NCBI RefSeq assembly: GCF_963674925.1
Contig: NZ_OY771647.1
Location: forward strand, 1,441,501-1,505,500
Source: an uncultured Draconibacterium sp.
GTDB lineage: Bacteria; Bacteroidota; Bacteroidia; Bacteroidales; Prolixibacteraceae
Direction of reading: 5' to 3'
Length of the DNA stretch: 64,000 bases
Part shown: piece after piece, positions 9,170 through 18,373 of the stretch
How the letters are laid out: every line of letters begins with the position of its first letter
Numbering within the stretch: the first letter of the stretch is position 1
The notes under the pieces: generated by a model
Databases searched by the model: none
What the model was told of the DNA's origin: nothing
What the model saw: only the letters and a program-made list of their open reading frames with translations
Translations under genes and position numbers: made by a program

Positions 9170-9203
9170 AAAAAAGGCCGCCGGATTACTCCAACAGCCT
9201 TTG
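9170..9203 (-). terminator. Terminator of the TetR gene
   Basis: Read on the minus strand, AAAGGC-TGTTGG pairs with CCGGCG-GCCTTT and is followed by a run of T. It lies 25 bp past the TetR stop. Confidence 0.6.
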
Positions 9204-9228
9204 TATAGTTTCTTTATTTTATTGAGAA

Positions 9229-9831
9229 CTACCTTTTCATTATTCCGTAACACATAATCTTCAGAATAATATCAACGCTGCGTTCCAGGTTAACATCGCT
9301 GTAATTTCCTGCGGCAAGTGGCATTTCCAGTCCTTTAATAGCGGTGGTAATACCAATGGCTGCCAGGTTAAAATCGTAAATCTCAAATTCATTTTTACGA
9401 ACGCCTTCTATCAGTATCCGTTTAATCATTCGGATCTCGTCCTGCTCGTATTTAAGTTTTACCTCGTCGATAAATCCAACGGCGGTAACATCGTTTTCAA
9501 TAGCATGATAGAAATTCGCCAGGTTACGGAATGTGGCCATTTTAGTTAAAATGTAATCGCGTAACTTGTCCACCGGATCGGTGTTTCTGTTTATCACAAT
9601 CTCTAGTTCGTGTGCCAAAATATCAACCTCTTTCATAATAACTGCCTGAAAAAGGTCTTCTTTACTTTTAAAGTAGTAGTAAAGCGAGCTTTTCCCTTTG
9701 CGAACAGCATTGGCGATGTCGTCGAGTGTGGTTTTTTTGTAGCCGTATTTACTGAAAATTTCACGGGCAATCTTTAGGATATTTTCCCTGTTTACATCCT
9801 TTTTATTCGCAGTTTCCGTTGAATTTTGCAT
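9229..9831 (-). CDS. TetR/AcrR family transcriptional regulator
   Basis: This 200-residue repressor-type protein has a normal N-terminal TetR helix-turn-helix: ILKIAREIFSKYGYKKTTLD, then the recognition helix region KGKSSLYYYFKSKEDLF. The C-terminal ligand-binding half (about residues 70-200) is diverged and gives no hint of the effector. It stands alone between a gene-free region and RNase R, with its own terminator, so its target is not obvious from context; autoregulation is usual for the family. Confidence 0.9.
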   Translation of the reverse strand: MQNSTETANKKDVNRENILKIAREIFSKYGYKKTTLDDIANAVRKGKSSLYYYFKSKEDLFQAVIMKEVDILAHELEIVINRNTDPVDKLRDYILTKMATFRNLANFYHAIENDVTAVGFIDEVKLKYEQDEIRMIKRILIEGVRKNEFEIYDFNLAAIGITTAIKGLEMPLAAGNYSDVNLERSVDIILKIMCYGIMKR

Positions 9832-9992
9832 GAATTGAAACGTTTTTGTCTGTGTTAAAACTTGGCCAAATATAACTATTTATTTTAGCTGTTATTATTT
9901 TTTAGAACATTTTACTCTGGCAGACGACATTTACTTTGCTTTGTTGAATGCCCTGTATCTGGTTGAAATCTATTTTGATAATATTCGAATAG

Positions 9993-12155
9993 CTACTCTT
10001 GCTCTTGTTCTGCCAATCTGAAGTCGAGCTGCTTTCTTTCAAGATTAGTGCGCCAAACACGTACATTTATTTTTTCGCCCAGCTGAAAACTTTTCCGAGA
10101 ATGACGTCCAACCAAGGCATAATTTTTTTCATCGAAAATATAAAAATCGTCATCCATTTGCGCAATCGGAATCATGCCTTCAATTTTATTCTCCAGTTCC
10201 ACGTATATTCCCCAATCGGTTACACCCGAAATAGTTCCCCGGTAAATTTTGCCGATATGATCCTGCATAAACTCCACTTGTTTATACTTTATCGAGGCCC
10301 GTTCGGCATTTGCTGCTTTGGCTTCCATGTCGGACGAGTGTTTGCAAAGTCCCTCATATTTTTGCTCGTTAACCGAGCGTGCTCCGTCTAAATATTTCTC
10401 CAGCAGACGATGCACCATCATATCGGGATAGCGCCTGATTGGCGAGGTAAAGTGTGTATAATAATCAAACGAGAGTCCGTAGTGCCCGATGTTTCGGGTT
10501 GAATATGCCGCTTTGGCCATTGTGCGGATGGCCAGCGTTTCAACCACATTCTGCTCGTTTTTGCCTTTTACTTCTGTAAGTAATTTATTTAACGATGTTG
10601 AAATAGCACGCGGTGTCGACAGTTGAATGCCGTGCCCAAAACGTTTGATAAAAGTGTTGAACGACGAAAGTTTATCTGGATCGGGTTTGTCGTGAATACG
10701 ATAAACAAAGGTTTTCGGTGTTTTCTTTTCCGGAACTTTACCGATAAACTCGGCCACTTTTTTGTTGGCGAGCAACATAAATTCCTCAATCAGGTGGTTC
10801 GATTCTTTCGATTCTTTAAACGATACTGAAATGGGTTTTCCTTTCTCGTCAATTTCAAATTTCATCTCCACCCGCTCAAAAGCAATCGATCCGCTATCGA
10901 AACGTTCGTCGCGCAATTTTATCGCCAGTTCGTTGAGTTTTAGCACCTCTTCAGAAAAATCGCCCTGCCCGGTTTCAATAATCTCCTGGGCTTCTTCGTA
11001 GGTAAATCGCCGGTCGGAATGGATGGCTGTTTTTCCAAACCACTGTTTTTTCACTTTAGCATCTTCGGTAATTTCAAAAACGGCCGAAAAACACAATTTA
11101 TCCTCATTTGGACGAAGCGAACAAACTCCGTTCGACAAGCGCTCGGGAAGCATCGGGACAACCCGGTCGACCAGGTAAACAGATGTTGCGCGGTCTTGCG
11201 CCTCGTTTTCAATAATGGTATTTGGCCGCACGTAATGCGTAACATCGGCAATGTGCACGCCAACTTCCCAGTTTCCGTTGTCCAGTTTTTTCAACGACAG
11301 CGCATCGTCAAAATCTTTTGCATCAGCCGGGTCGATGGTAAATGTGATTGTTTTGCGCATATCGCGCCGCTTTTTAATCTCTTCTTTCGGAATTTCAAGC
11401 GGAATTTTCTCGGCAGCCTTATCTACATTTTGAGGGAATTTGTGTGGCAGTTCAAACTCGGCCAGAATAGCGTGCATTTCAGCATCGTTATCGCCGGTAT
11501 CGCCCAATACTTCAATGATTTCACCAAACGGGCTACGCGCATTTTGTGGCCAGTCTTTAATTTCGGCAATGGCTTTTTGCCCGTCCTTTGCCCCGTTAAG
11601 TTTTTCTTTCGGTATAAAAATATCGAAGCCAACTTTCCCTGACGGAATCAAAAACGCAAAGTTTTTGGTGGTTTGTACAGTTCCTACAAATATCGTTTTT
11701 GCCCGTTCGAGGATCTCGGTTACTTCGCCTTCCAAATCATGTTTCTTACGCCGTGCATAAACATGGATTCGCACTTTATCGCCTTCCATGGCATGATTCA
11801 GGTTGCGCGATGAAATTACAGCCGGTTGCTCCAGCTCGTCGCTAACGACGTAGGCAAAACCTTGTGGCTGCATTTCAATAATACCCGTAACTTTTCCGGA
11901 ACGTGCTTTCAGTTTGAATTTTCCACGCGAGATCTGATCAACATAACCATCGTCGGCCAGTTCCTGAAGGGCAACGTTAATCAATTTGCGTGTTTCCGGA
12001 TCTTTTATGCTCAGCGCGCCTGAAATCTGGCGGTAATTAACTGTCTTTCCGGGGTTTTCGTAAAGTGTTGATAGTATGGCGTTTTTTAGCTTTTTCTTGT
12101 TGAATGTGCCACCGCGTTTCTTTTTGTGCAGCTTATTCTTTTTCTTTCTTCCCAT
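9993..12155 (-). CDS. rnr: Ribonuclease R
   Basis: This 720-residue 3'-5' exoribonuclease degrades structured RNA. Domain order is a basic N-terminal tail (MGRKKKNKLHKKKRGG), a winged helix-like region (about 25-85), cold-shock domains, the RNB catalytic domain with the four-aspartate motif DPADAKDFDDALS, and a C-terminal S1 domain (GVTDWGIYVELENKIEGMIP). The length is slightly short of E. coli RNase R because the C-terminal basic tail is reduced. It is transcribed alone, divergently from the Ig-like lipoprotein gene. Confidence 0.95.
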   Translation of the reverse strand: MGRKKKNKLHKKKRGGTFNKKKLKNAILSTLYENPGKTVNYRQISGALSIKDPETRKLINVALQELADDGYVDQISRGKFKLKARSGKVTGIIEMQPQGFAYVVSDELEQPAVISSRNLNHAMEGDKVRIHVYARRKKHDLEGEVTEILERAKTIFVGTVQTTKNFAFLIPSGKVGFDIFIPKEKLNGAKDGQKAIAEIKDWPQNARSPFGEIIEVLGDTGDNDAEMHAILAEFELPHKFPQNVDKAAEKIPLEIPKEEIKKRRDMRKTITFTIDPADAKDFDDALSLKKLDNGNWEVGVHIADVTHYVRPNTIIENEAQDRATSVYLVDRVVPMLPERLSNGVCSLRPNEDKLCFSAVFEITEDAKVKKQWFGKTAIHSDRRFTYEEAQEIIETGQGDFSEEVLKLNELAIKLRDERFDSGSIAFERVEMKFEIDEKGKPISVSFKESKESNHLIEEFMLLANKKVAEFIGKVPEKKTPKTFVYRIHDKPDPDKLSSFNTFIKRFGHGIQLSTPRAISTSLNKLLTEVKGKNEQNVVETLAIRTMAKAAYSTRNIGHYGLSFDYYTHFTSPIRRYPDMMVHRLLEKYLDGARSVNEQKYEGLCKHSSDMEAKAANAERASIKYKQVEFMQDHIGKIYRGTISGVTDWGIYVELENKIEGMIPIAQMDDDFYIFDEKNYALVGRHSRKSFQLGEKINVRVWRTNLERKQLDFRLAEQEQE

Positions 12156-12382
12156 TTTGTTTGAATTATCACAAGCAAGTTAAAATAATTATTATTCATG
12201 TTTCAATAATAAATACGGAAGTTGCGAACAATCTCGAATCGAACTCTGGTAACTATAAGTTTATTTCGGAATATTTAACAACTTGGCACCTCCTATATTT
12301 ACAGGAATTTGTATGTTTGTAAACCATTTTAAGGGTTCGGTATTTTGCCTGCGAATACCTTGAAAACAGACATTTTAAGCCT

Positions 12383-14332
12383 ATGAAGTTAAAGGGGAAA
12401 CTACCGTTTTTTATTGTTGCAATGCTGGCCTGGGTTGTCATAATTTCATCGTGTGCCAATATGGGTATGCCCGCCGGAGGACCACGCGACTCGGTGCCGC
12501 CGGTTTTGCTGGAAACCAGCCCGGAATACCGCGCATTGAACTTTGATAAAAACAATGTCAGATTTACATTCAACGAATATTTGCAAACGGATAAAATATC
12601 GGAGCAACTGGTAATTTCGCCCCCGCTGGAGAAACGTCCGTTGATAAAAACCAAATCGAAAACCCTGATCATCGAATTCAACGAGGATTTAAAAGACAGC
12701 GTAACGTATTCGCTCGATTTTAAAAATTCGATTGTAGATAATAACGAGCAAAACCCGCTTAAAAACCTGCGTTTTTCATTTAGCACCGGCCCTGAATACG
12801 ACTCGTTACGGGTGGCAGGGCGCGTAATAAATGCCTTTAATCTTGAGCCAAGCGAAGATGGTTCGTTGTTGGTGTTGCATTCCAATCTGCACGATTCGGC
12901 AGTGTTCCGGGTTCGCCCCGATTACATTGCAAAAACCGACGAGGAAGGTTTGTTTATGATCGATAATATTGCTGCAGGTACCTATAATTTGTTTGCCATT
13001 AACGACATGAACAACGACCTGATGTATAATGAAGGTGCAGAGGAAATTGCTTTTCTGGATACATTGGTAATTCCTGAGGCGCATTTCCATGCTGAAGCCG
13101 ACACAATGGTTAGTGGCGTTGATTCGATGTTGATTCTGGGGCATACACATTTCTCACCCGAGCCGTTTTATATGCGCTATGTAATGGAAGATGTTTTTGA
13201 GCAGTATGTTGAATCGACCGAACGCCCGAGCCGGAATAAATGTTTGTTCCAGTTCAACGAATCGATTGCCGATACTTTTTCGGTAAACCTGATCGACCAT
13301 GATGCAGGCGATTGGCAATTATTTGAATATGGCCGGCAAATGGACTCTGTACTGATGTGGATAACCGACACCATGGTTTCGAGATACGACTCGCTTTATA
13401 TGGAGTTATGCTATACACAACTGGATTCAGCCGGGATGCCTTACGTGCAAAACGACACGATATTAATGCATCATGCCGACCCAAAGGTGGAGGACGAAAA
13501 GAAAAGCCGGAGACGAGGTAAGGATGAGGAAGAAGAGGAAGAGAAGCCGGAACCAATTCCGCAGTTTACCTGGCAAACTGATGTACCGTCGATCATGGAG
13601 TTGAATGGGGTGATCCGCTTTGTGTCGCCCGAGCCTGTTCAAAGTTTTAATACTTCAATGGTGAAGATGTATTACACGGCTGATTCATTAAAAAATGCCC
13701 TGCCGATAACTGTAAAAGAAGACACTACAAAATACCGGAGTTACTCGATTAGTTACAATTGGGAGCCGCAAACTGAATACAGCCTCGAGATCGATTCGGC
13801 TGCATGTGTAAATATTTTTGGAATTACCAGCAAGGCCTATAAGAAAGGTTTTAAAACACGCGAAGAAGATTATTACGGCAGCCTGGAATTTGATTTCTCG
13901 AATGTTACGATGCCGATGGTCGTTCAGGTTTTGAAAAATAACGAGGAAGAAGAGGTGTTGCGCCAGAAATCCTTTACCAAAGATGGTAAGGTGTTGTTTG
14001 AATACCTGGCACCCGAAAAGTACAAGGTAAAAGTAATTTACGATGCCAATGGAAACGGCAAATGGGATGCCGGAAGTTTCCAGGATAAAGTGCAACCCGA
14101 GCGCGTGGCGTATGTGCAGGAAGTGATTAAACTGCGTTCGAACTGGAGCGAAAGTCACAGCTGGGATTTAACGCCCGATCCGCTTTTCAGTAAAAATATC
14201 CGTGATAAGGAAGAAGAAGAACGGAAGCGCGAAGAAGCACTGGAAAAACAACAAAAAGAAGAGGAAGAGCAACGAAATAATAGTATGATCCGACCGGGAA
14301 ACAGCGGCTCTGGTGGTTTTCAGCGGAGATAA
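12383..14332 (+). CDS. Lipoprotein with bacterial Ig-like (SbsA-type) domain
   Basis: This 649-residue exported protein has a signal peptide ending in a lipobox (VVIISSC, Cys24) and then a proline/glycine stretch (MPAGGPRDSVPP). Residues about 40-140 match the SbsA_Ig type repeat: ETSPEYRALNFDKNNVRFTF, TLIIEFNEDLKDSVTYSLDF and FSFSTG. A carboxypeptidase-regulatory-like module (GTYNLFAINDMNNDLMYN) follows, and a very acidic segment sits near residue 380 (GKDEEEEEEK). The C terminus is a charged helix and a Gly/Ser-rich tail. Proteins of this family are common and unassigned in Bacteroidota. The small 98-residue gene follows 60 bp downstream. Confidence 0.75.
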   Translation: MKLKGKLPFFIVAMLAWVVIISSCANMGMPAGGPRDSVPPVLLETSPEYRALNFDKNNVRFTFNEYLQTDKISEQLVISPPLEKRPLIKTKSKTLIIEFNEDLKDSVTYSLDFKNSIVDNNEQNPLKNLRFSFSTGPEYDSLRVAGRVINAFNLEPSEDGSLLVLHSNLHDSAVFRVRPDYIAKTDEEGLFMIDNIAAGTYNLFAINDMNNDLMYNEGAEEIAFLDTLVIPEAHFHAEADTMVSGVDSMLILGHTHFSPEPFYMRYVMEDVFEQYVESTERPSRNKCLFQFNESIADTFSVNLIDHDAGDWQLFEYGRQMDSVLMWITDTMVSRYDSLYMELCYTQLDSAGMPYVQNDTILMHHADPKVEDEKKSRRRGKDEEEEEEKPEPIPQFTWQTDVPSIMELNGVIRFVSPEPVQSFNTSMVKMYYTADSLKNALPITVKEDTTKYRSYSISYNWEPQTEYSLEIDSAACVNIFGITSKAYKKGFKTREEDYYGSLEFDFSNVTMPMVVQVLKNNEEEEVLRQKSFTKDGKVLFEYLAPEKYKVKVIYDANGNGKWDAGSFQDKVQPERVAYVQEVIKLRSNWSESHSWDLTPDPLFSKNIRDKEEEERKREEALEKQQKEEEEQRNNSMIRPGNSGSGGFQRR

Positions 14333-14392
14333 GCCGAACAGCTGCACTTTCGGTTAAATTTTATAACTTTAATAAACTTTATTAATAAAATT

Positions 14393-14689
14393 ATGGCAAG
14401 TGTAAAAGACCTTAAAAAAGACATTGATTTGATTATGTCGATGGCTTTAAGCGATTGTTTTTACGTGATGGAATATAACAGTGAAGTGGACGAAAAAGCA
14501 GTGTACGAAATTGCCGGCGATATTGTACAAAGTCATCGCGAATTGCGTTTACGTGCTATTCATCCTGATGGTAAAGATAATCCGAAGCTGATTAAAGCGT
14601 ATTACAAAAAGGTCGTTCAGGATATGTTGGCTGCTGCCGATGCTGCCTTGGAAAGATTGTCGGCCGAGGTGAAAAAAGTAGCCAAGTAG
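14393..14689 (+). CDS. Conserved small helical protein, unknown function
   Basis: This is a 98-residue acidic/basic helical protein (MASVKDLKKDIDLIMSMALS at the start, ALERLSAEVKKVAK at the end) with no signal peptide or membrane segment. I recognise it as a type of short protein seen in Bacteroidota genomes but know no function. It follows the Ig-like lipoprotein gene and abuts the convergent DUF3859-type gene (stops at 14689 and 14690 touch without overlap). Confidence 0.6.
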   Translation: MASVKDLKKDIDLIMSMALSDCFYVMEYNSEVDEKAVYEIAGDIVQSHRELRLRAIHPDGKDNPKLIKAYYKKVVQDMLAAADAALERLSAEVKKVAK

Positions 14690-15073
14690 TTAAATCAACA
14701 TGAAAATTTTGTGAGCAACCACTTTGCCTTTATACCAGGTGGTTAGCTCCCATTTTCCTAGCTTGTCTTCAAGCGGTTCCCAAATACAATCGCCAAGATA
14801 AAACTCGTAATCGTTGGTGCGAATAAACTGCTCGCCGGTAAACGGAGGACGCAAATTCCCTTCATCATCGGTAAACGGTGGATGATCGATCTGAAAGTCG
14901 ACTTTCTCCCCCTTTCCATTTTTAATGTGCAGCACGTAGCCAAACTCAGTTCCTATTTCCGCTTTAATTTCGGTGGTAAAATCCAATATCTTGGGAATGT
15001 CCCTGCTTTCCCGATCCCATTTCGAGTACTCGCCGTAACTATATAACTTAAATGTCGGTCGCCGTTTTGCCAT
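14690..15073 (-). CDS. DUF3859-like protein
   Basis: This is a 127-residue cytosolic protein. The reading frame is open further upstream, but the start is placed at the ATG at 15071-15073 (MAKRRPTFKLYSYGEYSKWD) because the upstream residues look like intergenic DNA and overlap the promoter of the divergent gene. Visible blocks are FGYVLHIKNGKGEKVDFQID, HPPF and LGKWELTTWYKGKVV, consistent with a beta-sandwich of the DUF3859 type. No catalytic motif is evident. Its promoter region is shared with the His-rich/TonB receptor unit. Confidence 0.6.
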   Translation of the reverse strand: MAKRRPTFKLYSYGEYSKWDRESRDIPKILDFTTEIKAEIGTEFGYVLHIKNGKGEKVDFQIDHPPFTDDEGNLRPPFTGEQFIRTNDYEFYLGDCIWEPLEDKLGKWELTTWYKGKVVAHKIFMLI

Positions 15074-15112
15074 TGTTAAATTAAACGCAAATGTAACAAT
15101 TGTTATAATTTT

Positions 15113-15135
15113 ATTTAGAAAGGTTCTTAACTTTG
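15113..15135 (+). promoter_or_regulatory. Promoter with putative metal-repressor operator
   Basis: A -7 box TAACTTTG (15128-15135, consensus TANNTTTG) overlaps an imperfect inverted repeat ATTTAGAA-AGG-TTCTTAAC (15113-15131). The left arm is identical to the arm of the perfect palindrome at 20775-20793 upstream of the paralogous receptor. A repressor bound here would block the promoter of the His-rich protein and TonB receptor genes. The TTTAGA/TCTAAA form resembles DtxR/MntR-type sites, but the regulator is not in the window. Confidence 0.45.
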
Positions 15136-15153
15136 CTCGCTCTAATCGATAGC

Positions 15154-15507
15154 GTGAATTTAATAAGAAAACATACAAATTTACTGTTTGTACTGATTCT
15201 TCCGGTGTATTTGTACATCGTTCAAACTTCAATACAGAATAAACATACTCATGTTTATGCAAACGGTATTGTTGTTACCCACTCGCACCCAACATCCGAT
15301 TCGGACGGCCCCAATAACAATCACAAACACTCGGAGCGGGAAATCAATCTTTATGCCTCGCTGCATTCCGATCTTTATGAAACGCCGGGACTTACCGCTT
15401 TCAATTTTGAAGTGCCCGCAGATCATATCGATTATATTGTTTACAATGATCAGGAAGTTACAATTCCTGTTTCATTACACACCATTCCCCGGGCACCGCC
15501 TGCATAG
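15154..15507 (+). CDS. Small His-rich membrane or exported protein
   Basis: This protein of about 117 residues starts at GTG 15154. A TTG at 15133 lies inside the promoter and is unlikely. It has one hydrophobic segment (TNLLFVLILPVYLYIV) that can act as an uncleaved anchor or signal, then a histidine-rich segment with KHTHVY, VVTHSHP and NNNHKHSE, suggesting metal binding in the periplasm. The C terminus (IPVSLHTIPRAPPA) is proline-rich. It precedes a TonB-dependent receptor by 164 bp and shares its promoter, so a role in zinc, iron or another transition-metal import system is inferred. A hairpin followed by eight A (15603-15632) lies between the two genes. Confidence 0.55.
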   Translation: MNLIRKHTNLLFVLILPVYLYIVQTSIQNKHTHVYANGIVVTHSHPTSDSDGPNNNHKHSEREINLYASLHSDLYETPGLTAFNFEVPADHIDYIVYNDQEVTIPVSLHTIPRAPPA

Positions 15508-15671
15508 TTTTCAAATACTTATTAGCGTTGCAAAACTGCAACCACCCGGCCGTCTGTGTTCAAATGGCTTGTCTTCCATTTTAACCCATGTTTTGGATGG
15601 CTGAGGCGATGTATTATCGCTTCTCAAAAAAAACAGATTTAGTAGTTTGAAAACAACATATTACAAAGATT

Positions 15672-18041
15672 ATGAAACCCATATATGCAATTTTATTACT
15701 ATTCTTTTCGTGTCAAATCGCCTTGGCAGAAGTGCCTGAGGACGACAATAAGAATAAAACCGATGCCATGCTTTTTGGCGATGTAAAATCGGGCGAAGAA
15801 CATATTCCGTTTGCAACAATAACCATTAAAGGAACAACCATTGGTACAGCTGCCGATGCCACCGGACATTTTAAAATGGCAAATTTGCCGCTTGGAGAAC
15901 AAGTGGTTGTTATTTCGGCAATTGGTTACCAAACGCTGGAAAAAGAAGTGAAAATGGAAGCCAAAAAAAGTGTTACCATTCTGGCGGAACTCAAGCCGGA
16001 TAATATCGGTATTGAGCAGGTGGTGGTTTCGGCCGACAGAAATGCAAAAAGCCGGAAAGAAACGCCAACTATTGTAAACAGTATCAACCCAAAATTATTC
16101 GACCGTGTGCAAAGTGTCACACTAAGCGAAGGGCTGAATTTCTCACCCGGATTACGGATGGAGAATAACTGCCAAAACTGTGGTTTTTCGCAGGTTCGTA
16201 TGAACGGGCTTGAAGGACCGTATTCGCAGATTCTGATTAACTCGCGCCCGGTTTTTAGCGGGCTGGCCGGTGTTTATGGCCTCGAGTTGATTCCCGCAAA
16301 TATGATTGAGCGGGTGGAGGTAATTCGTGGCGGCGGATCGTCGATGTACGGAAGTAACGCCATTGCCGGAACCATTAACCTGATTACAAAAGATCCGGTA
16401 ACGAACAGTTTCGAAACCTCGGTGAACAATAGTTTTGTGGGTGCCGGAAGCGACTACGATGCAGCCAGCGATTATAACATTAACATTAATGGTTCGTTTG
16501 TAACCGACGATTATAAAACCGGGATGAGCATTTTTGGATTTCACCGAAAACGCGATCCTTTTGATGCCAATGGCGACGGCTATTCGGAATTGGCGAGTAT
16601 CAACAATACAACCATAGGAGCCCGTTTTTACCAGCGTGTGGCAAGCCGTGGAAAAATTACCATCGATTATTTTAATATAAACGAAGACCGCCGTGGAGGA
16701 AATAAATTCGAGCTTCCGCTGCACGAATCTGATATTTCGGAAAGTGTACAGCACCAGATTAATTCAGGCGCTCTGAATTTCGACCTGCTACTTCGTGATA
16801 ACGATAAATTCTCAGCATTTGTATCGATGCAAGGGGTTGACCGCGGTTCGTATTACGGTGCCGAGCAAGATCCGTCGGCGTACGGGCATACCGAGGATTT
16901 GACTTATGCTGCAGGTTTGCAATACATTCGGAATATTGATTATCTGTTGTTTTCTCCGGCAACAATTACTTCAGGAATAGAAACAAGCGGTAGTTCGTTG
17001 GAAGATGAAAAGCTGGGCTACTATGATGCTGCAGAAGATGTGCATTACGGAAATACGCAAATTGCCGATCAGGGGATGACCAATTATGGCGCGTTTGTGC
17101 AATCGGAGTGGAAAACCGAAAAGGTGGTTTTTAGTGCCGGTTTGCGCTACGATCGTTACAACATTGAGGAAAAAATAGAAAACAACGACGATGTGAGTGG
17201 CAATGTAATCAGTCCGCGGGTAAGTTTGTTGTATAATATCGCTGAGCACCTGCAGTTCAGAAGTAGTTTTGGCCGTGGTTTCCGTGCGCCGCAGATTTTT
17301 GATGAAGACCTTCATATTGAAACTTCTGGATCGCGAAAAGTGCTTCACGAGAATGATCCGAATCTGAAACAGGAATCGTCAAACAGTTTTACGGCATCGC
17401 TCGATTATTCAAACGAGTTTGGCGATTGGCAATACCAGTTGTTGGTAGAAGGATTTTACACCCAATTGGTTGATCCGTTTGCCAACGAATACGGCACCCC
17501 CGATGAAAACGGAACCGTAATTTACACCCGAGTAAATGCCGAAGACGGTGCCCGCGTGCAGGGAATTAACATTGAATTGAATGCGTCGCCATCGCAGAAA
17601 TTCCAGTTGCAGTCTGGCTTTACCATTCAGAAAAGTGAGTTTGAAGCGCCGCAGGAATTTGGCGAAAAACGCTTTTTCAGAACACCGAATACCTACGGTT
17701 ATTTGAGTGCGAATATTAGCCCAACGCCTGTTTTCGATATTGCCATTACCGGCAATTATACCGGAAAAATGCTGGTGCCTTATTTTGGACCGGAAATCGC
17801 AAATCCTGAAGTTGGCGAGCTTCGCGAAAGCGATTCGTTTTTTGATACCGGGATAAAACTCTGTTACCATTTCCGCTTGTCAGACTACATGAAAGTGGAG
17901 CTAAACGGAGGTGTGAAAAACATCTTTAACAGTTACCAGGAAGATTTTGATACAGGCATCGATCGTGATCCGTCGTATGTGTACGGACCATTATCTCCAA
18001 GAACTATTTATTTTGGGATAAAGATCGGGAGCTTGTATTAA
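15672..18041 (+). CDS. TonB-dependent outer-membrane receptor (paralogue 1)
   Basis: This 789-residue receptor imports a ligand through the outer membrane using TonB energy. Domain order is a signal peptide (ending QIALAE), a carboxypeptidase-regulatory-like domain (about 30-115: GEEHIPFATITIKG, GHFKMANLPLGEQVV), a plug domain (about 120-235: SQILINSRPVF, IERVEVIRGGGSSMYGSNAI) and a 22-strand barrel ending at the family C-terminal motif. A CQNC pair sits in the plug. The sequence is clearly paralogous to the convergent receptor at 18374-20707 (same length, same CxxC, same YVYGPLSPRTIYFGIK-type end). Shared operator-like sites suggest metal-related regulation; the substrate is unknown. Confidence 0.88.
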   Translation: MKPIYAILLLFFSCQIALAEVPEDDNKNKTDAMLFGDVKSGEEHIPFATITIKGTTIGTAADATGHFKMANLPLGEQVVVISAIGYQTLEKEVKMEAKKSVTILAELKPDNIGIEQVVVSADRNAKSRKETPTIVNSINPKLFDRVQSVTLSEGLNFSPGLRMENNCQNCGFSQVRMNGLEGPYSQILINSRPVFSGLAGVYGLELIPANMIERVEVIRGGGSSMYGSNAIAGTINLITKDPVTNSFETSVNNSFVGAGSDYDAASDYNININGSFVTDDYKTGMSIFGFHRKRDPFDANGDGYSELASINNTTIGARFYQRVASRGKITIDYFNINEDRRGGNKFELPLHESDISESVQHQINSGALNFDLLLRDNDKFSAFVSMQGVDRGSYYGAEQDPSAYGHTEDLTYAAGLQYIRNIDYLLFSPATITSGIETSGSSLEDEKLGYYDAAEDVHYGNTQIADQGMTNYGAFVQSEWKTEKVVFSAGLRYDRYNIEEKIENNDDVSGNVISPRVSLLYNIAEHLQFRSSFGRGFRAPQIFDEDLHIETSGSRKVLHENDPNLKQESSNSFTASLDYSNEFGDWQYQLLVEGFYTQLVDPFANEYGTPDENGTVIYTRVNAEDGARVQGINIELNASPSQKFQLQSGFTIQKSEFEAPQEFGEKRFFRTPNTYGYLSANISPTPVFDIAITGNYTGKMLVPYFGPEIANPEVGELRESDSFFDTGIKLCYHFRLSDYMKVELNGGVKNIFNSYQEDFDTGIDRDPSYVYGPLSPRTIYFGIKIGSLY

Positions 18042-18329
18042 CCTGAGTTTGATTTTAAAATATTTTCACAGAAAGCCATAATTGCGTCAGATTTGTATTT
18101 GTAATTCTACAGGAATAACGGGTTATTTCAAAGAATTCCAAATACAAAGATGGCGTGAGAAGGGCTTTCCTTTAAGGCTTTGCTCTTTTTGCCATAAACT
18201 TCCTCCAATTTTCTCGAATTATCCCGATAATACTTCGAAAACCGGTGAAAGTTTCTGACTAAAAATAGCTAAAGCTGTGAGTTATTTTAAAGTCAAATTC
18301 AGGTTAATAGACTTTTAATATATATGCTT

Positions 18330-18366
18330 TAAAAGCTGCCCGGCGAATGTGTTGGGCAGCTTTTTT
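18330..18366. terminator. Bidirectional terminator between the convergent receptors
   Basis: AAAAGCTGCCC and GGGCAGCTTTTTT form a strong stem with a 12-base loop, with A and T runs on both sides. It serves the minus-strand receptor (stop at 18374) closely and is 290 bp past the plus-strand receptor stop. Confidence 0.75.
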
Positions 18367-18373
18367 ATTTCTT

